Positions 19,435 through 28,313 are shown, counted from the first letter of the stretch. The stretch is 64,000 bases of DNA from Phormidesmis priestleyi ULC007 (GCF_001895925.1 NZ_MPPI01000003.1:1-64000); one strand, 5' to 3'. Notes: generated by a model from the letters alone, not told the origin. Numbers and translations are program-made.

Positions 19435-21207
19435 ATGCTTGACGCGCTGCCTCCCGATCGCTTCCCCTCAATTCCCCTCCCCACTAACGAAGCCGAACGC
19501 CTGGAAGCACTGCGGCGATATCACGTTCTCGACACCCCTACTGAGATTGCGTTTGATCGGATCACAACACTCGCAGCACGACTGTTTGATATGCCGATCG
19601 TGCTGGTTTCGTTAGTCGATCACTCTCGTGCCTGGTTTAAGTCGAGCTATGGGTTTGATCTTTGCGAAGTGCCACGGGGCGACGCGATCTGCAATTTTGC
19701 GTTGCTCTATAACGACATTCTCGTCGTTCCTGACACTCGCAAAGACGATCGTTTTGCCTGCAACCCTTTTGCAATCAGTGAACCAGGCGTTCGCTTTTAT
19801 GCAGGTGCGCCCCTGATGACCCATGATGGCTATAACCTGGGCACCCTCTGTTTGCTAGACGGTAACCCGCGAGAAGCGTTAAGCGATGCCCAAAAAGCGA
19901 CGTTGATCGATCTCGCCGCGATGGTGGTTGATGAGCTAGAGCTACGGCTTGCCGCCAAAAAAATTGCTCAGGCCGATGCTGCTCTTCTGACGGTTACCCA
20001 AGGCGTTTCGGCGGTGACGGGCAACGCATTTTTTCAAGCGCTCGTGCTGCACTTTGCCAAAGTTTTAAACGTTGAATATGCCTTTATTGGGCTAGTGGTT
20101 GACCACGAAGACAAAGCCATTCAAACGATCGCAGTGTGCGCTCAGGGTGAAATTAGCGAAAATTTTGACTATTTGCTTAAAGACACGCCCTGTCAAGCCG
20201 TGATCGAAAAACGCACGATTTGCTGCTATCCGCATCGAGTACAAGCGCAATTTCCTGACGCACCCTTATTGGCTCCTCTCAATATCGAAAGTTATATTGC
20301 GATTCCCTTTTTTGACTCAACGGGTTCTGCGATCGGGTTACTGAGCATGATGGATGGCAAACCTTTAGAAAATGTGCAGCTTGCTGAGTCTCTGCTGACG
20401 ATTTTTGCCCTGCGAATTACAACCGAGCTAGAGCGCCAACAGACCGAAGAAACCCGCACCCAAATGCTTGCCCATGAGCAGCAAGCCCGTACCCAAGCCG
20501 AAGCCGCTAACCGCATGAAAGACGAATTTCTGGCCGTTCTTTCTCACGAATTGCGGACTCCACTTAACCCAATTTTAGGCTGGGCAAAACTGCTGCGATC
20601 GCGCACCCTTGACCCTGCCAGAACCGAGCAAGCGCTAGAAACGATCGAGCGCAATGCAATATTACAGACGCAACTCATTGACGACTTATTAGATATCTCG
20701 CGAATTGTGCAGGGCAAACTCAGCCTCACCATTGCCGCCGTTGATCTAAATGTGACGATTCAGTCAGCGATCGACACGCTGCAATTAGCGGCTCAAGCCA
20801 AGACGATCGCGGTTAAATTTGAGCCGCCTTCCCTGCCGATTTGGGTGTCAGGCGATGCGAACCGACTTCAGCAAGTGGTCTGGAATCTTTTGTCAAATGC
20901 CATCAAGTTTACACCTGCCGAGGGAAAAATCGTTGTTGACTTAAAGCAGGTCGCTGATAATCACGCTCAAGTTCAAGTCAGCGACACCGGAAAGGGGATT
21001 GTGCCTGACTTTTTGCCGTTTGTGTTTGAGTCTTTTCGGCAAGCAGATAGCGCTACGACTCGGCACTTTGGCGGGTTGGGGTTGGGGTTAGCGATCGTTC
21101 GGCAATTAGTCGAATCACACGGCGGCACCGTTGAAGCTGATAGCCTTGGAGAAGGACAAGGAGCTACTTTCACGCTTAAACTACCCCTGCTAAGAATCGT
21201 GGATTAA
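19435..21207 (+). CDS. Soluble GAF-GAF sensor histidine kinase
   Basis: 590-aa cytoplasmic kinase without membrane segments. The first GAF domain (~30-165) carries [13 protein letters not shown] and [21 protein letters not shown] second GAF (~190-320) has [17 protein letters not shown]. After a coiled coil comes HisKA with the phosphorylated His371 in [14 protein letters not shown], then HATPase_c with the N box ([14 protein letters not shown]), G1 (VSDTGKGI) and G2 ([12 protein letters not shown]). No receiver domain or response regulator gene is adjacent, so it is an orphan kinase. The last codons (RIVD, stop) lie inside the terminal repeat of the following MITE, so the C-terminus has been shaped by that insertion. 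Confidence 0.9.
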   Translation: MLDALPPDRFPSIPLPTNEAERLEALRRYHVLDTPTEIAFDRITTLAARLFDMPIVLVSLVDHSRAWFKSSYGFDLCEVPRGDAICNFALLYNDILVVPDTRKDDRFACNPFAISEPGVRFYAGAPLMTHDGYNLGTLCLLDGNPREALSDAQKATLIDLAAMVVDELELRLAAKKIAQADAALLTVTQGVSAVTGNAFFQALVLHFAKVLNVEYAFIGLVVDHEDKAIQTIAVCAQGEISENFDYLLKDTPCQAVIEKRTICCYPHRVQAQFPDAPLLAPLNIESYIAIPFFDSTGSAIGLLSMMDGKPLENVQLAESLLTIFALRITTELERQQTEETRTQMLAHEQQARTQAEAANRMKDEFLAVLSHELRTPLNPILGWAKLLRSRTLDPARTEQALETIERNAILQTQLIDDLLDISRIVQGKLSLTIAAVDLNVTIQSAIDTLQLAAQAKTIAVKFEPPSLPIWVSGDANRLQQVVWNLLSNAIKFTPAEGKIVVDLKQVADNHAQVQVSDTGKGIVPDFLPFVFESFRQADSATTRHFGGLGLGLAIVRQLVESHGGTVEADSLGEGQGATFTLKLPLLRIVD

Positions 21208-21427
21208 ATAACCTGTAAAAGTCTTATGATTTGTCATCGCCGAGACTTTTGCCCCCTAAATCCCCCACGAGTGGGGGACTTTGAAACTGGAGTCTTGGCT
21301 CAAAGTCCCCCAAAATGGGGGATTTAGGGGGCAAAAGCCGACCCAAACGAGTGCCAAAGACTTGTGTGTACACCGTAGCTCTTTAGGGTGAGGGCGAGAA
21401 GTTGCACCTTAATAAATCCACGTTCCT
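21195..21427. repeat. 233-bp MITE, family A long form, copy 1
   Basis: Near-identical to 28314-28546 in the opposite orientation. Ends are AGAATCGTGGATTAAAT on the left and, reverse-complemented, TTAGGAACGTGGATT on the right. The core folds through GCCCCCTAAATCCCCCA paired with TGGGGGATTTAGGGGGC. Both neighbours end in it: the kinase stop TAA (21205-21207) and the convergent MATE stop (21426-21428) each lie in a terminal repeat. It may act as a two-way terminator; it codes for nothing. Confidence 0.85.
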
Positions 21428-22778
21428 AAACGTTTCTAGTCAACCGAAAAAACCGAATGTTGTTCAAGCATGCAGACATCAAAAGTCCGGCGATGAATCC
21501 TGCCCATAGTCCTTGAGCGCCAAAGGGGCCAATAATGCCGAGACAATAGCCGATCGGCAACCCTACCACCCAATAAGAAATTAAATTAAACAGCATGGGC
21601 ATTCGCGTATCTTTTAAACCTCGCAGTGCGCCGATCGCCACGACTTGCAGCCCATCAAAAATCTGAAAAATTGCCGCCATCATCAGCAATTGGACTGCGA
21701 TCGCTTTCACCTGCGGATCGTTAGTGTAAAGTCCGGCGATCGTCATCGGCAAGCAAACCAGCACCAGAGACGCACTCGTCATAATCGCCACCGAAATCAC
21801 GAGGCTAGTCAAGCCGCTAAATCGTGCGTCTATAAAATTGCCCTGCCCGACTAACTGCCCAACTCGAACGGTAGTCGCGATCGATAACCCCAACGGCACC
21901 ATAAATGTCATAGCGGCAATGTTAAGCGCCACCTGATGCCCCGCTAAAATATTGGTTCCTAGCCCGCCGATCAGCAGTGTGGTCACGGCAAACATCCCCA
22001 CTTCTAGAATCAGGCTCAACCCGATCGGAATCCCCACTTTTAGCAGTTCTAAGAGTTTCCTCGCGCTGGGTCGGTCAAATCGCTCTAGCAGATTAAAGGG
22101 TTTAAGCTGCCGATTGATCACGACATAGACGCTCATACACGCGAGCATAATCCACCACGATACTGCCGTTGACCATCCGGCTCCTACGGCTCCAAGTTCT
22201 GGAAAGCCAAACCGACCGTAGATCAGCACCGAGTTGCCGACAATGTTGCACCCCAGCGCCACCAGTGTGAAATACATTCCGGGCTTCATGACGGCGATGC
22301 CTTCGTTAAACAGCCGCAGCGCCATAAACGCAAACGCTGCCGGAAGACCCCAGCTAATCGCTTTGATATAACCATCTGCGATCGCAACGACACCTGGCTC
22401 TATGCCCATCCAACTGAGCGCGGGAGAAAGATGCCGGACGATCAAGACAATCGGCAGCGCGATGAACTGGCTCAAATAAAGACCTTGGCGCACATAGGCA
22501 CCGATCTCGTGTCGTTCACCCGATCCATAAAACTGAGCCACGATCGGAGACAGCGCAATTAAAACGCCATTTGCAAACACTTGAAGCGGGAAAAACAACA
22601 TCGTTCCTGCGGCGATCGCGGCGAGATGTTGCGCGTTATAGTGCCCGACCATTACGGTGTCTACAAACGTCATCAGATTTTGCCCAACTTGAGCCGCCAT
22701 CACCGGAATGGCGAGACGGAGAATAATCTGGCTTTCCTTGAATAACAGAAGCGGATAATTTTGGGGTAAACGAGTCAT
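21426..22778 (-). CDS. MATE-family multidrug/sodium antiporter (NorM-like)
   Basis: 450-aa integral membrane protein with the twelve-helix MATE pattern. Family features seen: LRLAIPVMAAQVGQNLMTFVD in helix 1 (split as LRLAIPVMAAQ and VDTVMVGHY), AIAAGTMLFFPLQVF, LPAAFAFMALRLFNEG, GHQVALNIAAMTFMVPLGLS and the late DTRMPMLFNLISYWVVGLP. It would export cationic drugs or metabolites in exchange for Na+ or H+. It converges with the kinase gene, with a MITE between; the TAG stop is part of the MITE end. Start ATG 22776-22778. Confidence 0.93.
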   Translation of the reverse strand: MTRLPQNYPLLLFKESQIILRLAIPVMAAQVGQNLMTFVDTVMVGHYNAQHLAAIAAGTMLFFPLQVFANGVLIALSPIVAQFYGSGERHEIGAYVRQGLYLSQFIALPIVLIVRHLSPALSWMGIEPGVVAIADGYIKAISWGLPAAFAFMALRLFNEGIAVMKPGMYFTLVALGCNIVGNSVLIYGRFGFPELGAVGAGWSTAVSWWIMLACMSVYVVINRQLKPFNLLERFDRPSARKLLELLKVGIPIGLSLILEVGMFAVTTLLIGGLGTNILAGHQVALNIAAMTFMVPLGLSIATTVRVGQLVGQGNFIDARFSGLTSLVISVAIMTSASLVLVCLPMTIAGLYTNDPQVKAIAVQLLMMAAIFQIFDGLQVVAIGALRGLKDTRMPMLFNLISYWVVGLPIGYCLGIIGPFGAQGLWAGFIAGLLMSACLNNIRFFRLTRNV

Positions 22779-22904
22779 TGTGGATCAAGATTCAGACTGA
22801 CTCTTTTAAAGAAGTGTGTAAAAGATTCAGACTATAGCTTTGTGATGGGTCATGTCTTCTTCCGATCGAGCAATTTTGGGTGTTGCAGAATCAGCATTTC
22901 CCTT

Positions 22905-23324
22905 CTACTTTTGTTCAGGTGTCCAAAATTGTAGATCTTGAATTGTGCCAAAGTCTCGGTAGTTCATCGTCCAAACTGGGCAACGACGACGTTGAGCAGT
23001 GTGAATCACAACAGATGCATCCTCTAAACTCCCACTCCAACCTGGTAATGACTGAATCATTCGCTGTAGCGTTAGCACATCAGATTGAGCGAGAAAAACA
23101 GGTTGCAGAACATCCAGCATGAGCGTCAGTGCATCGCAAGCAATCTCATAGCGTTGATGATTCAGCAACCACTTATAGACCTCAAAGAGAATTGGAAGGG
23201 GCATCCAAAGAATCGTTTTCTGTTGAAAAAGCTGACGAAATCCAAGTTCTGCTTCTGCATGATAGCGATCGTTCTCATAGAACAGGGCAATTAACGCTCT
23301 TGCATCTAAAACAATTTGCTTCAA
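22905..23324 (-). CDS. PIN-domain toxin
   Basis: 139-aa predicted VapC-like RNase. The first acidic motif is LDARALIALF at residues 6-15, followed by PILFEVYKWLL (conserved Glu) and GSLEDASVVIHTAQ (acidic pair), and a late VWTMNYRDF. The start is a TTG overlapping the stop of the antitoxin gene (TTGA at 23321-23324), so the two are translationally coupled. It is read away from the Phd/RelE pair that lies in the other direction. Confidence 0.8.
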   Translation of the reverse strand: MKQIVLDARALIALFYENDRYHAEAELGFRQLFQQKTILWMPLPILFEVYKWLLNHQRYEIACDALTLMLDVLQPVFLAQSDVLTLQRMIQSLPGWSGSLEDASVVIHTAQRRRCPVWTMNYRDFGTIQDLQFWTPEQK

Positions 23325-23581
23325 TCGTAATCCTCTGCACGCTCATCAGAGTGGTGCGGGGCCTGTTTAACGATTCCTGATAATGCCATAAATTTCTCAA
23401 CCTGTTTGGGTTGTGGAGCCGCAACTTCACTCGCTACAGAATCCTTTTCTAATAGTTCTAACCCAAGTTTTGGTGCCAACGCTTCTTGAATCAAATCTGA
23501 TATCGTGAGGTCTGGATTTTTTTGTAAATAGCTCTGAATCAGCAGAACGAGATCATCTGAAATTTCTATTGTCTGTTTCAT
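23321..23581 (-). CDS. Antitoxin partner of the PIN toxin (RHH-like)
   Basis: 86-aa protein beginning MKQTIEISDDLVLLIQSYL, the strand-helix pattern of ribbon-helix-helix or VapB-type DNA-binding proteins, with LTISDLIQEALAPKL as the second helix. The acidic tail SDERAEDYD would contact the toxin. It precedes the toxin with a 4-base overlap. The 109 bases between this gene and the divergent Phd-like gene (23582-23690) must contain both promoters. Confidence 0.72.
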   Translation of the reverse strand: MKQTIEISDDLVLLIQSYLQKNPDLTISDLIQEALAPKLGLELLEKDSVASEVAAPQPKQVEKFMALSGIVKQAPHHSDERAEDYD

Positions 23582-23690
23582 CAGACACCATAGTTAGTAC
23601 TAAAGTTTTTTCGATTCTAGTTGTATTGTAGACGGTGATGCACAACCGTTTACAGACTAAAATTGATGGATTGCTAGAGAAACAAAGTGA

Positions 23691-23900
23691 ATGAACGCTC
23701 AAGCTAAAGACTATCCCTTTGCACAAGAATTCATTACCGATGCTGAGGGGCACATCCGCAAAGTCGTTATTGATGTTGCAGATTATCAGAAATTGATTGA
23801 AGCGCTTGAAGATGAAGGGCTTTACCGCGCAGTGGCTGAGGTTCGTAACGAAATTCCTTTGAGCTTAGAGGAAGCACTCAAGGAAATGGCAGCAGAGTGA
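23691..23900 (+). CDS. Phd/YefM-like antitoxin
   Basis: 69-aa small acidic protein. FITDAEGHIRKVVIDVADYQ is a single strand-turn-strand followed by the helix LIEALEDEGLYRAVAEV and an acidic tail ending EEALKEMAAE, the layout of cyanobacterial antitoxins of RelE-type toxins. Its TGA stop overlaps the GTG start of the next gene (GTGA at 23897-23900). Family name is tentative; the role follows mainly from context. Confidence 0.7.
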   Translation: MNAQAKDYPFAQEFITDAEGHIRKVVIDVADYQKLIEALEDEGLYRAVAEVRNEIPLSLEEALKEMAAE

Positions 23901-24166
23901 AGGTTGAATATTTACCCAGCTTTCTAAAGGATTTGAAAGCGCTCAAAAGCACACCCGGCTTTGAAGCTATTAATGCGCTCGTGTTTGAAGAGATTCCCCG
24001 ATCTACATCTCTGGGAGAAATCAGCAGTTTGAAAAGGCTCAAGGGGGTTGACGATGCGTACCGGATTCGCGTCGGTGATTATCGGATTGGCTTGTTCACG
24101 CTTAAGGAAACAATCACTTTTGCTCGTGTATTGCATCGAAGAGAGATTTACCGATACTTTCCCTAA
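23897..24166 (+). CDS. RelE/ParE-superfamily toxin
   Basis: 89-aa predicted mRNA interferase. The RelE pattern is present: VEYLPSFLKDLKAL in helix 1, SSLKRLKGVDDAYRIRVGDYRIGLF across the central sheet (LKGVDDAYRIRVGDYRIG), and a final FARVLHRREIYRYFP with the C-terminal Arg, His and Tyr typical of active members. GTG start coupled to the antitoxin stop by a four-base overlap. Confidence 0.85.
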   Translation: MKVEYLPSFLKDLKALKSTPGFEAINALVFEEIPRSTSLGEISSLKRLKGVDDAYRIRVGDYRIGLFTLKETITFARVLHRREIYRYFP

Positions 24167-24216
24167 TGGGTAGACTGCGATAGTCGTTCCCATGAAATAA
24201 GGTGAGGATCTCGACC

Positions 24217-24370
24217 TAATTCAATCCATTCGCAGTTGCTTAAGCGGCTGAATGCCCAACCACTCCAGATCTTGTTTAAGCTTTTTAAGCTGAGCGCGAT
24301 CGACCAGCAATAAATCGGGAGACAGCCGCGCCACGAAACGAGATCGTAGTATCTCACTGCGGGCGATCGC
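24217..24370 (-). pseudogene. Duplicate 3' fragment of the helicase-associated gene
   Basis: 154 bp that match 25201-25354 with about seven mismatches by eye. The matching region is the last ~50 codons and stop of the gene that ends at 25205. Here the fragment has no upstream coding region. It is therefore a detached copy, in direct orientation, on the far side of the mazEF module. Confidence 0.85.
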
Positions 24371-24455
24371 TCAGATCGATAGCAAAGCGCGATACGATTG
24401 TGCCCAATCGTTCATAAGGTAGGATCGACATACCATTTAGAGAAGCACAATCAGG

Positions 24456-24701
24456 ATGAACAAACTTATAACTTCTGAGCAAAAGCTGCTAGAGAAAATC
24501 CGGCAACTTCCCCCTGAGAAAGTGATTGAAGTTGAGAATTTCGTTGATTTTCTGGTTCAACGAAATCAAAACACTACGCAACGAATGAACTGGGATAAAA
24601 AAATAGCAGAAATGGCAAATGACCCAGAGATTCAAGCTGAAATTGCTGCCATTGATTTAGAGTTTGCGATCGCTGAAATGGATGGACTAAATTCTCAATG
24701 A
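24456..24701 (+). CDS. DUF2281-like/MazE-type antitoxin
   Basis: 81-aa protein starting MNKLITSEQKLLEKIRQLPPE and continuing VIEVENFVDFLVQRNQ, the pattern of DUF2281-type antitoxins. A second helical part contains the acidic AIDLEFAIAEMDGL. Its TGA overlaps the ATG of the mazF gene (ATGA 24698-24701). The toxin is disrupted, so this antitoxin is an orphan unless it serves another MazF in the genome. Confidence 0.75.
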   Translation: MNKLITSEQKLLEKIRQLPPEKVIEVENFVDFLVQRNQNTTQRMNWDKKIAEMANDPEIQAEIAAIDLEFAIAEMDGLNSQ

Positions 24702-25196
24702 GCATTCAGCGGGGACAAATCTACTTTGTCAATCTCAACCCGGTTCAGGGCAGGGAACAAGCTGGTAAGTAGACAGACCTAATTAAATGTAAGATGCCCA
24801 AATCGCCCTCACCCTAAATCCCTCTCCCTAGGGAGAGGGACTTTGAATCTTGCTCCCTTCTTCTTGGGGAGAAGGGTTGGGGATGAGGGTCTTCTATTTA
24901 ATTCCACTCAGCTACTTAAACGTCCTGTTCTAGTTTTGTCTATTGATGCGATTAATCAACTACCCCTCGTTGTTACTGGGGTCGTCGGAACTAAAGGCGA
25001 AAATATTTCTCGTGACTATCCAACCAATGTTCGCGTTTTCACAGCAGAAAGCGGATTGTCTCTAGAAACTGTTTTTCTCTGCTTTCAGCTTCGATCTCTA
25101 GATGCCGATCGGTTTCCTTCAAAACCATCTGGACAGATCTCTGCCGAGAAGATGGAGCAAGTTGAAGCAGCCGTTCGGTATTGTTTAGGCTTATAG
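24698..25196 (+). pseudogene. mazF: mazF/pemK-type toxin gene broken by a MITE
   Basis: The first 24 codons read MSIQRGQIYFVNLNPVQGRE then QAGK and hit a TAG created by inserted DNA. After 24918 the MazF reading resumes with RPVLVLSIDAINQLPLVVT, NISRDYPTNVRVF, LCFQLRSLDADRF and ends at a TAG at 25196. Removing 24768-24916 plus one copy of the TA duplication restores an uninterrupted MazF of about 116 aa (QAGK-RPVLVLS), the normal length. The insertion adds 151 bases, so it also shifts the frame. The reading frame from 24843 begins inside the element and would give only the C-terminal part. Confidence 0.92.
24768..24916. mobile_element. 149-bp MITE inserted in mazF, with TA duplication
   Basis: Terminal inverted repeats AGTAGACAGACCTAATTAAAT-like on the left (first 12: AGTAGACAGACC, then TAATTAAAT) and, reverse-complemented on the right, AGTAGCTGAGTGG then AATTAAAT. 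The element is flanked by TA (24766-24767 and 24917-24918). The core contains the palindrome CCCTCTCCCTAGGGAGAGGG. A TA duplication is the hallmark of IS630/Tc1-mariner transposases, so a parent of that class is inferred. Confidence 0.85.
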
Positions 25197-25204
25197 ACGC
25201 TAAT

Positions 25205-27415
25205 TTAATCCATTCGCAACTGCTCAAGCGGCTGAATGCCCAACCACTCCAGATCTTGTTTAAGCTTTTTAAGCTGAGAACGATCGACCAGCAATAAATC
25301 GGGAGACAGCCGCGCCACGAAACGAGATCGTAGTATCTCACTGCGGGCGATCGCGTCAAATACCTCCCAGTTGGTGCAACGCAAAACGACAATTTCTGCC
25401 ATCTCAAGCGTGGGTGGACGACCTGCCCAGGCAGTTAACGCCACTTTTAATAAGGGTGGCAATTCGTCAGTGCGTCTGGCTTCTAAAAAGTCAAGAATAT
25501 CACTGGCTTTGTTGCCTGCTTGCGCCGCTTTAACGACACTGGCTTGAGTCAGTGTCCAAGTGTTATCTGAATCTTTCTCCATCCATCGCTGTAGCTGCGT
25601 TTCTAATAGCAGATCCTTGACTGACTTTACTTGCGTTACTTCTCCGGTTTCACCGATTTTTAAGCAGCGACTTAACGGCTGGTCATAGCGGATTTTTTGT
25701 TTGATCAATGCCTCAATCGCTGGCGTGTTTTGATCGATTAGCAGAAAGCGATCGCCCAAGATTTTGCCACTCACTCCCTGATTCATTGCCGTTTGCATTG
25801 ATTGATGATCTGCAAACTCAATCATCTGCGTTTCGCGTCGCAATGTAATTTGTTCTCGCAATCCTCCCCATTGTTGAAGGTCGATTTCTACATTTTGCGG
25901 CACCGGAACCTTTGCCCCAGTTCGCAGTGCGTTGAGAAATTCTTCTAGCGATCCGCCGCGCTCTAACCCTCGATAAACTGACTCACGGGTGAGGCGATAA
26001 TGGGCAGTGTGCTGCTGAATGTCGAGACGATCGGCATAGCGATCGAGAAAGATCATTTGAGACGGGGCGACTTCATCAACATAGACCAAAAGCTCAAAGT
26101 TGGGTTGCACAATCCATGCAGGTTGCGGAGCCATCTCGACAAACGATGCAGCCAAATCGGGATGCAAAATCATTTGCCCTAACTCGGTGACTCTAAAACT
26201 GACGATCGCCTCATTTTGATTCGAGAATTCCGATCGTGAATTCCAGCCTAATTCGACGATTCCTAACAGATACAACCATGTTGATAATGCGTAGCGAAAC
26301 CAATGTTTTTCGCGTTGCTGCCATTCTTTGCGCTGCCGATCTCTCCAGCGTTTAGCGCTTTCTTCTGGGTCAACTCCCGCCGCACGAAATTGGGATGGAA
26401 TAAACCCGGTCAGTGAGAAGCGATCGCCGATGCGATCGAACAGAAATTTTTCTAAATCATCAAGGCTAAACCAGGCAGATTGATCAGACGGCAACAGCTT
26501 TAGCACCAGCAATAAAATCTGACGCGCCTCAATATAGCTGCTGGCATCAAAAAAACTGCTGGCTTTCCATTCAGTCCATTCAGCCGCGACGCTAAACCCT
26601 ACCAACAGTTGACTGATCTGAACCGGGTAAGGACGATTGGCAAAGGTTTCGATCGGCGCAGCTAACTCTAGCTGAGTGTCGTCCCTGTGGGTAGTCAAAA
26701 TTCCTGAATAGACACTCGCTGCTGTTAGGGCGATCGTCGGTTGCGGAAACCAAAACCCATCGATTTCTGTACCGTCTTCTTCCCAACGCTGCGCCTTAGT
26801 CAACTTGCGGAGGCTGTTGACTTGAGGAGTGCCCGATTTAGTTAGCTTCAGACCTCCCAACCCTGAGACTGCCTGCATAAAGCCCAAAATCGTCAACACC
26901 ACACTGGCAGGACGACGATAAGAAGAAATTTTAGGGGCGGCGGTTTCTTTGAGATCTAAGGTCGGAAAGTGAGGTTCGCTAACCTGTTCTAGAATTCGTT
27001 CATCAGAGAGCAGTTGTTCAAAATTTAGCCCATAGCCATAATAACCATCGATCGAATGAGTCGCGATAAATACACCGCTACGAATCAACTCGTGAGCATA
27101 AGCGATCGCTTCGTTGCCAAATTTATTGGTGAGATCGGGCTGCTCAACTCCCAACAGCGCTGCCGTGATCATCACCGTGCGAACCGAAACTTTGCCGCCT
27201 TGGGCTTTTGCCAGCTCTAATGCCAATCGTGCATAAGGCTTTAACTCGGCGATTAATTGCTGAATCTGCTTTGCGTCTTTTAGCCCACGAGCGATCGCCG
27301 CAATGCACTCACTTTTAGACGTTTGTTTGCCTCTAAACCCCCAAGACTTCGCCATGTCTTGGACGATCGGTTGCGCGAGTTGAGTCAGATAGGTGTCAAA
27401 TCGCAAAGGAACCAT
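25205..27415 (-). CDS. XPB/Ssl2-type helicase-associated protein (Helicase_C_3)
   Basis: Large cytoplasmic protein of 736 aa. Around residue 430 lies PAWIVQPNFELLVYVDEVAP, followed by YRLTRESVYRGLERG and VPVPQNVEIDLQQWGG, the signature of the Helicase_C_3 domain found in Mycobacterium Rv0862c-like proteins next to XPB helicases. No Walker motifs are present, so it has no helicase motor. The N-terminal half is winged-helix-like but unassigned. Start: an AGGAGG site (27421-27426) lies five bases before ATG 27413-27415; GTG and ATG codons just upstream are too close to it. It follows a 77-aa gene and a Uma2 gene in an overlapping operon. Its last 51 codons are duplicated at 24217-24370. Confidence 0.72.
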   Translation of the reverse strand: MVPLRFDTYLTQLAQPIVQDMAKSWGFRGKQTSKSECIAAIARGLKDAKQIQQLIAELKPYARLALELAKAQGGKVSVRTVMITAALLGVEQPDLTNKFGNEAIAYAHELIRSGVFIATHSIDGYYGYGLNFEQLLSDERILEQVSEPHFPTLDLKETAAPKISSYRRPASVVLTILGFMQAVSGLGGLKLTKSGTPQVNSLRKLTKAQRWEEDGTEIDGFWFPQPTIALTAASVYSGILTTHRDDTQLELAAPIETFANRPYPVQISQLLVGFSVAAEWTEWKASSFFDASSYIEARQILLLVLKLLPSDQSAWFSLDDLEKFLFDRIGDRFSLTGFIPSQFRAAGVDPEESAKRWRDRQRKEWQQREKHWFRYALSTWLYLLGIVELGWNSRSEFSNQNEAIVSFRVTELGQMILHPDLAASFVEMAPQPAWIVQPNFELLVYVDEVAPSQMIFLDRYADRLDIQQHTAHYRLTRESVYRGLERGGSLEEFLNALRTGAKVPVPQNVEIDLQQWGGLREQITLRRETQMIEFADHQSMQTAMNQGVSGKILGDRFLLIDQNTPAIEALIKQKIRYDQPLSRCLKIGETGEVTQVKSVKDLLLETQLQRWMEKDSDNTWTLTQASVVKAAQAGNKASDILDFLEARRTDELPPLLKVALTAWAGRPPTLEMAEIVVLRCTNWEVFDAIARSEILRSRFVARLSPDLLLVDRSQLKKLKQDLEWLGIQPLEQLRMD

Positions 27416-27424
27416 CATCACCTC

Positions 27425-27658
27425 CTACAGCACTTTGGGGAGTTGCCCCAACTTTTTAAGACGTTCTAATAATTCGTCGAGTTTGCCGGGTGCCACGATC
27501 GCCGTCAGGTCATTCAATCGTGTGAGAATAAACGGCGCAGTTCGCGGATTAGACATCAGAGTAGTGAGTAAAAGCGGCGTAGCAACCTCGATCAGCGACA
27601 CCCGATCGTGCAGGGTAGCGATCGCTTGATTTGAGGTGACCGCTTTGCGTTTTGTCAT
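27425..27658 (-). CDS. Conserved small protein between Uma2 and helicase-associated genes
   Basis: 77-aa protein, basic at the start (MTKRKAVTSNQ) and otherwise helical with hydrophobic LIEVATPLLLTTLMSNPRTA. Not recognised. Its ATG overlaps the stop of the Uma2 gene by four bases (ATGA), and its TAG lies within the ribosome-binding site of the helicase-associated gene. Such coupling suggests that the three products act together or are needed in fixed ratio. It could be a subunit or adaptor; no function is assigned. Confidence 0.65.
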   Translation of the reverse strand: MTKRKAVTSNQAIATLHDRVSLIEVATPLLLTTLMSNPRTAPFILTRLNDLTAIVAPGKLDELLERLKKLGQLPKVL

Positions 27659-28245
27659 CCTCCCGCCCTCAAGATTTGATCAGCCATCAGTTGTAAGTCA
27701 GGAAACATAACAGAGACAACTTGATTGTCCCCTCGAAACTTTCTCGACTGATAAGCCTCATCCTTGAGAGTCAACACTGCTAATACTGTTCTATCTGGGT
27801 CAATCTGCCAAAACTCAGGAATGCCTCGCGCTGCATACTCCTTCGGTTTTTCAACATAGTTACGATTGTAGTTATCGCTACCTGGTTTCCCTGGTGAGAC
27901 GACTTCGATCACCAGCGACGGGATAGGCATCTCAAAAGTGAGTAGAGCTTGCTTCTGACCACTGATAGCGATCGCAGATTCTTCTGAATGAACCATCAAG
28001 TCAGGCTCCCTAGCTGTGACTTCGCTGCTACTGACAGAAATTTGCTGCTTGATTCCCAATCGACTATAGGAAATGCCCAGTTGCAAAAAAGCTGCAATCA
28101 GAAAAACAGCAATCTGAGTATTCAACGTACTTTCAGCACCCTTCTCAACTAACTCCCCATTAACCAGTTCATAACGGGTGTCAGTGCCATCGTCATAGTC
28201 AAGATATTCCTCAATCGTTCTAAATCGGGGTTTGGCTTGCGTCAT
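27655..28245 (-). CDS. Uma2 (DUF820) family PD-(D/E)XK endonuclease-like protein
   Basis: 196 aa. Seen: the Uma2 opening FRTIEEYLDYDDGTDTRYEL with VNGELVE, then REPDLMVH, the core strand SLVIEVVSPGK, and YVEKPKEYAARGIPEFWQID, which carry the acidic and Lys residues of the PD-(D/E)XK fold. Uma2 genes are greatly expanded in cyanobacteria and their targets are unknown; many are solitary. This one heads an operon with a 77-aa protein and a helicase-associated protein, which is less usual. Start ATG 28243-28245. Confidence 0.88.
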   Translation of the reverse strand: MTQAKPRFRTIEEYLDYDDGTDTRYELVNGELVEKGAESTLNTQIAVFLIAAFLQLGISYSRLGIKQQISVSSSEVTAREPDLMVHSEESAIAISGQKQALLTFEMPIPSLVIEVVSPGKPGSDNYNRNYVEKPKEYAARGIPEFWQIDPDRTVLAVLTLKDEAYQSRKFRGDNQVVSVMFPDLQLMADQILRAGG

Positions 28246-28313
28246 TGGCGTTAGCTTCGCTCCACATAGTGTTCGCCCTCCAGTTTGCCTTACGCTGCTT
28301 TGTCGATCAACTT

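Noticed and set aside
24163-24357. Minus-strand frame over the duplicated 154-bp fragment, with a twin at 25039-25407
   Set aside because: Both are the wrong phase of the helicase-associated 3' end; the duplication makes the shadow frame appear twice.
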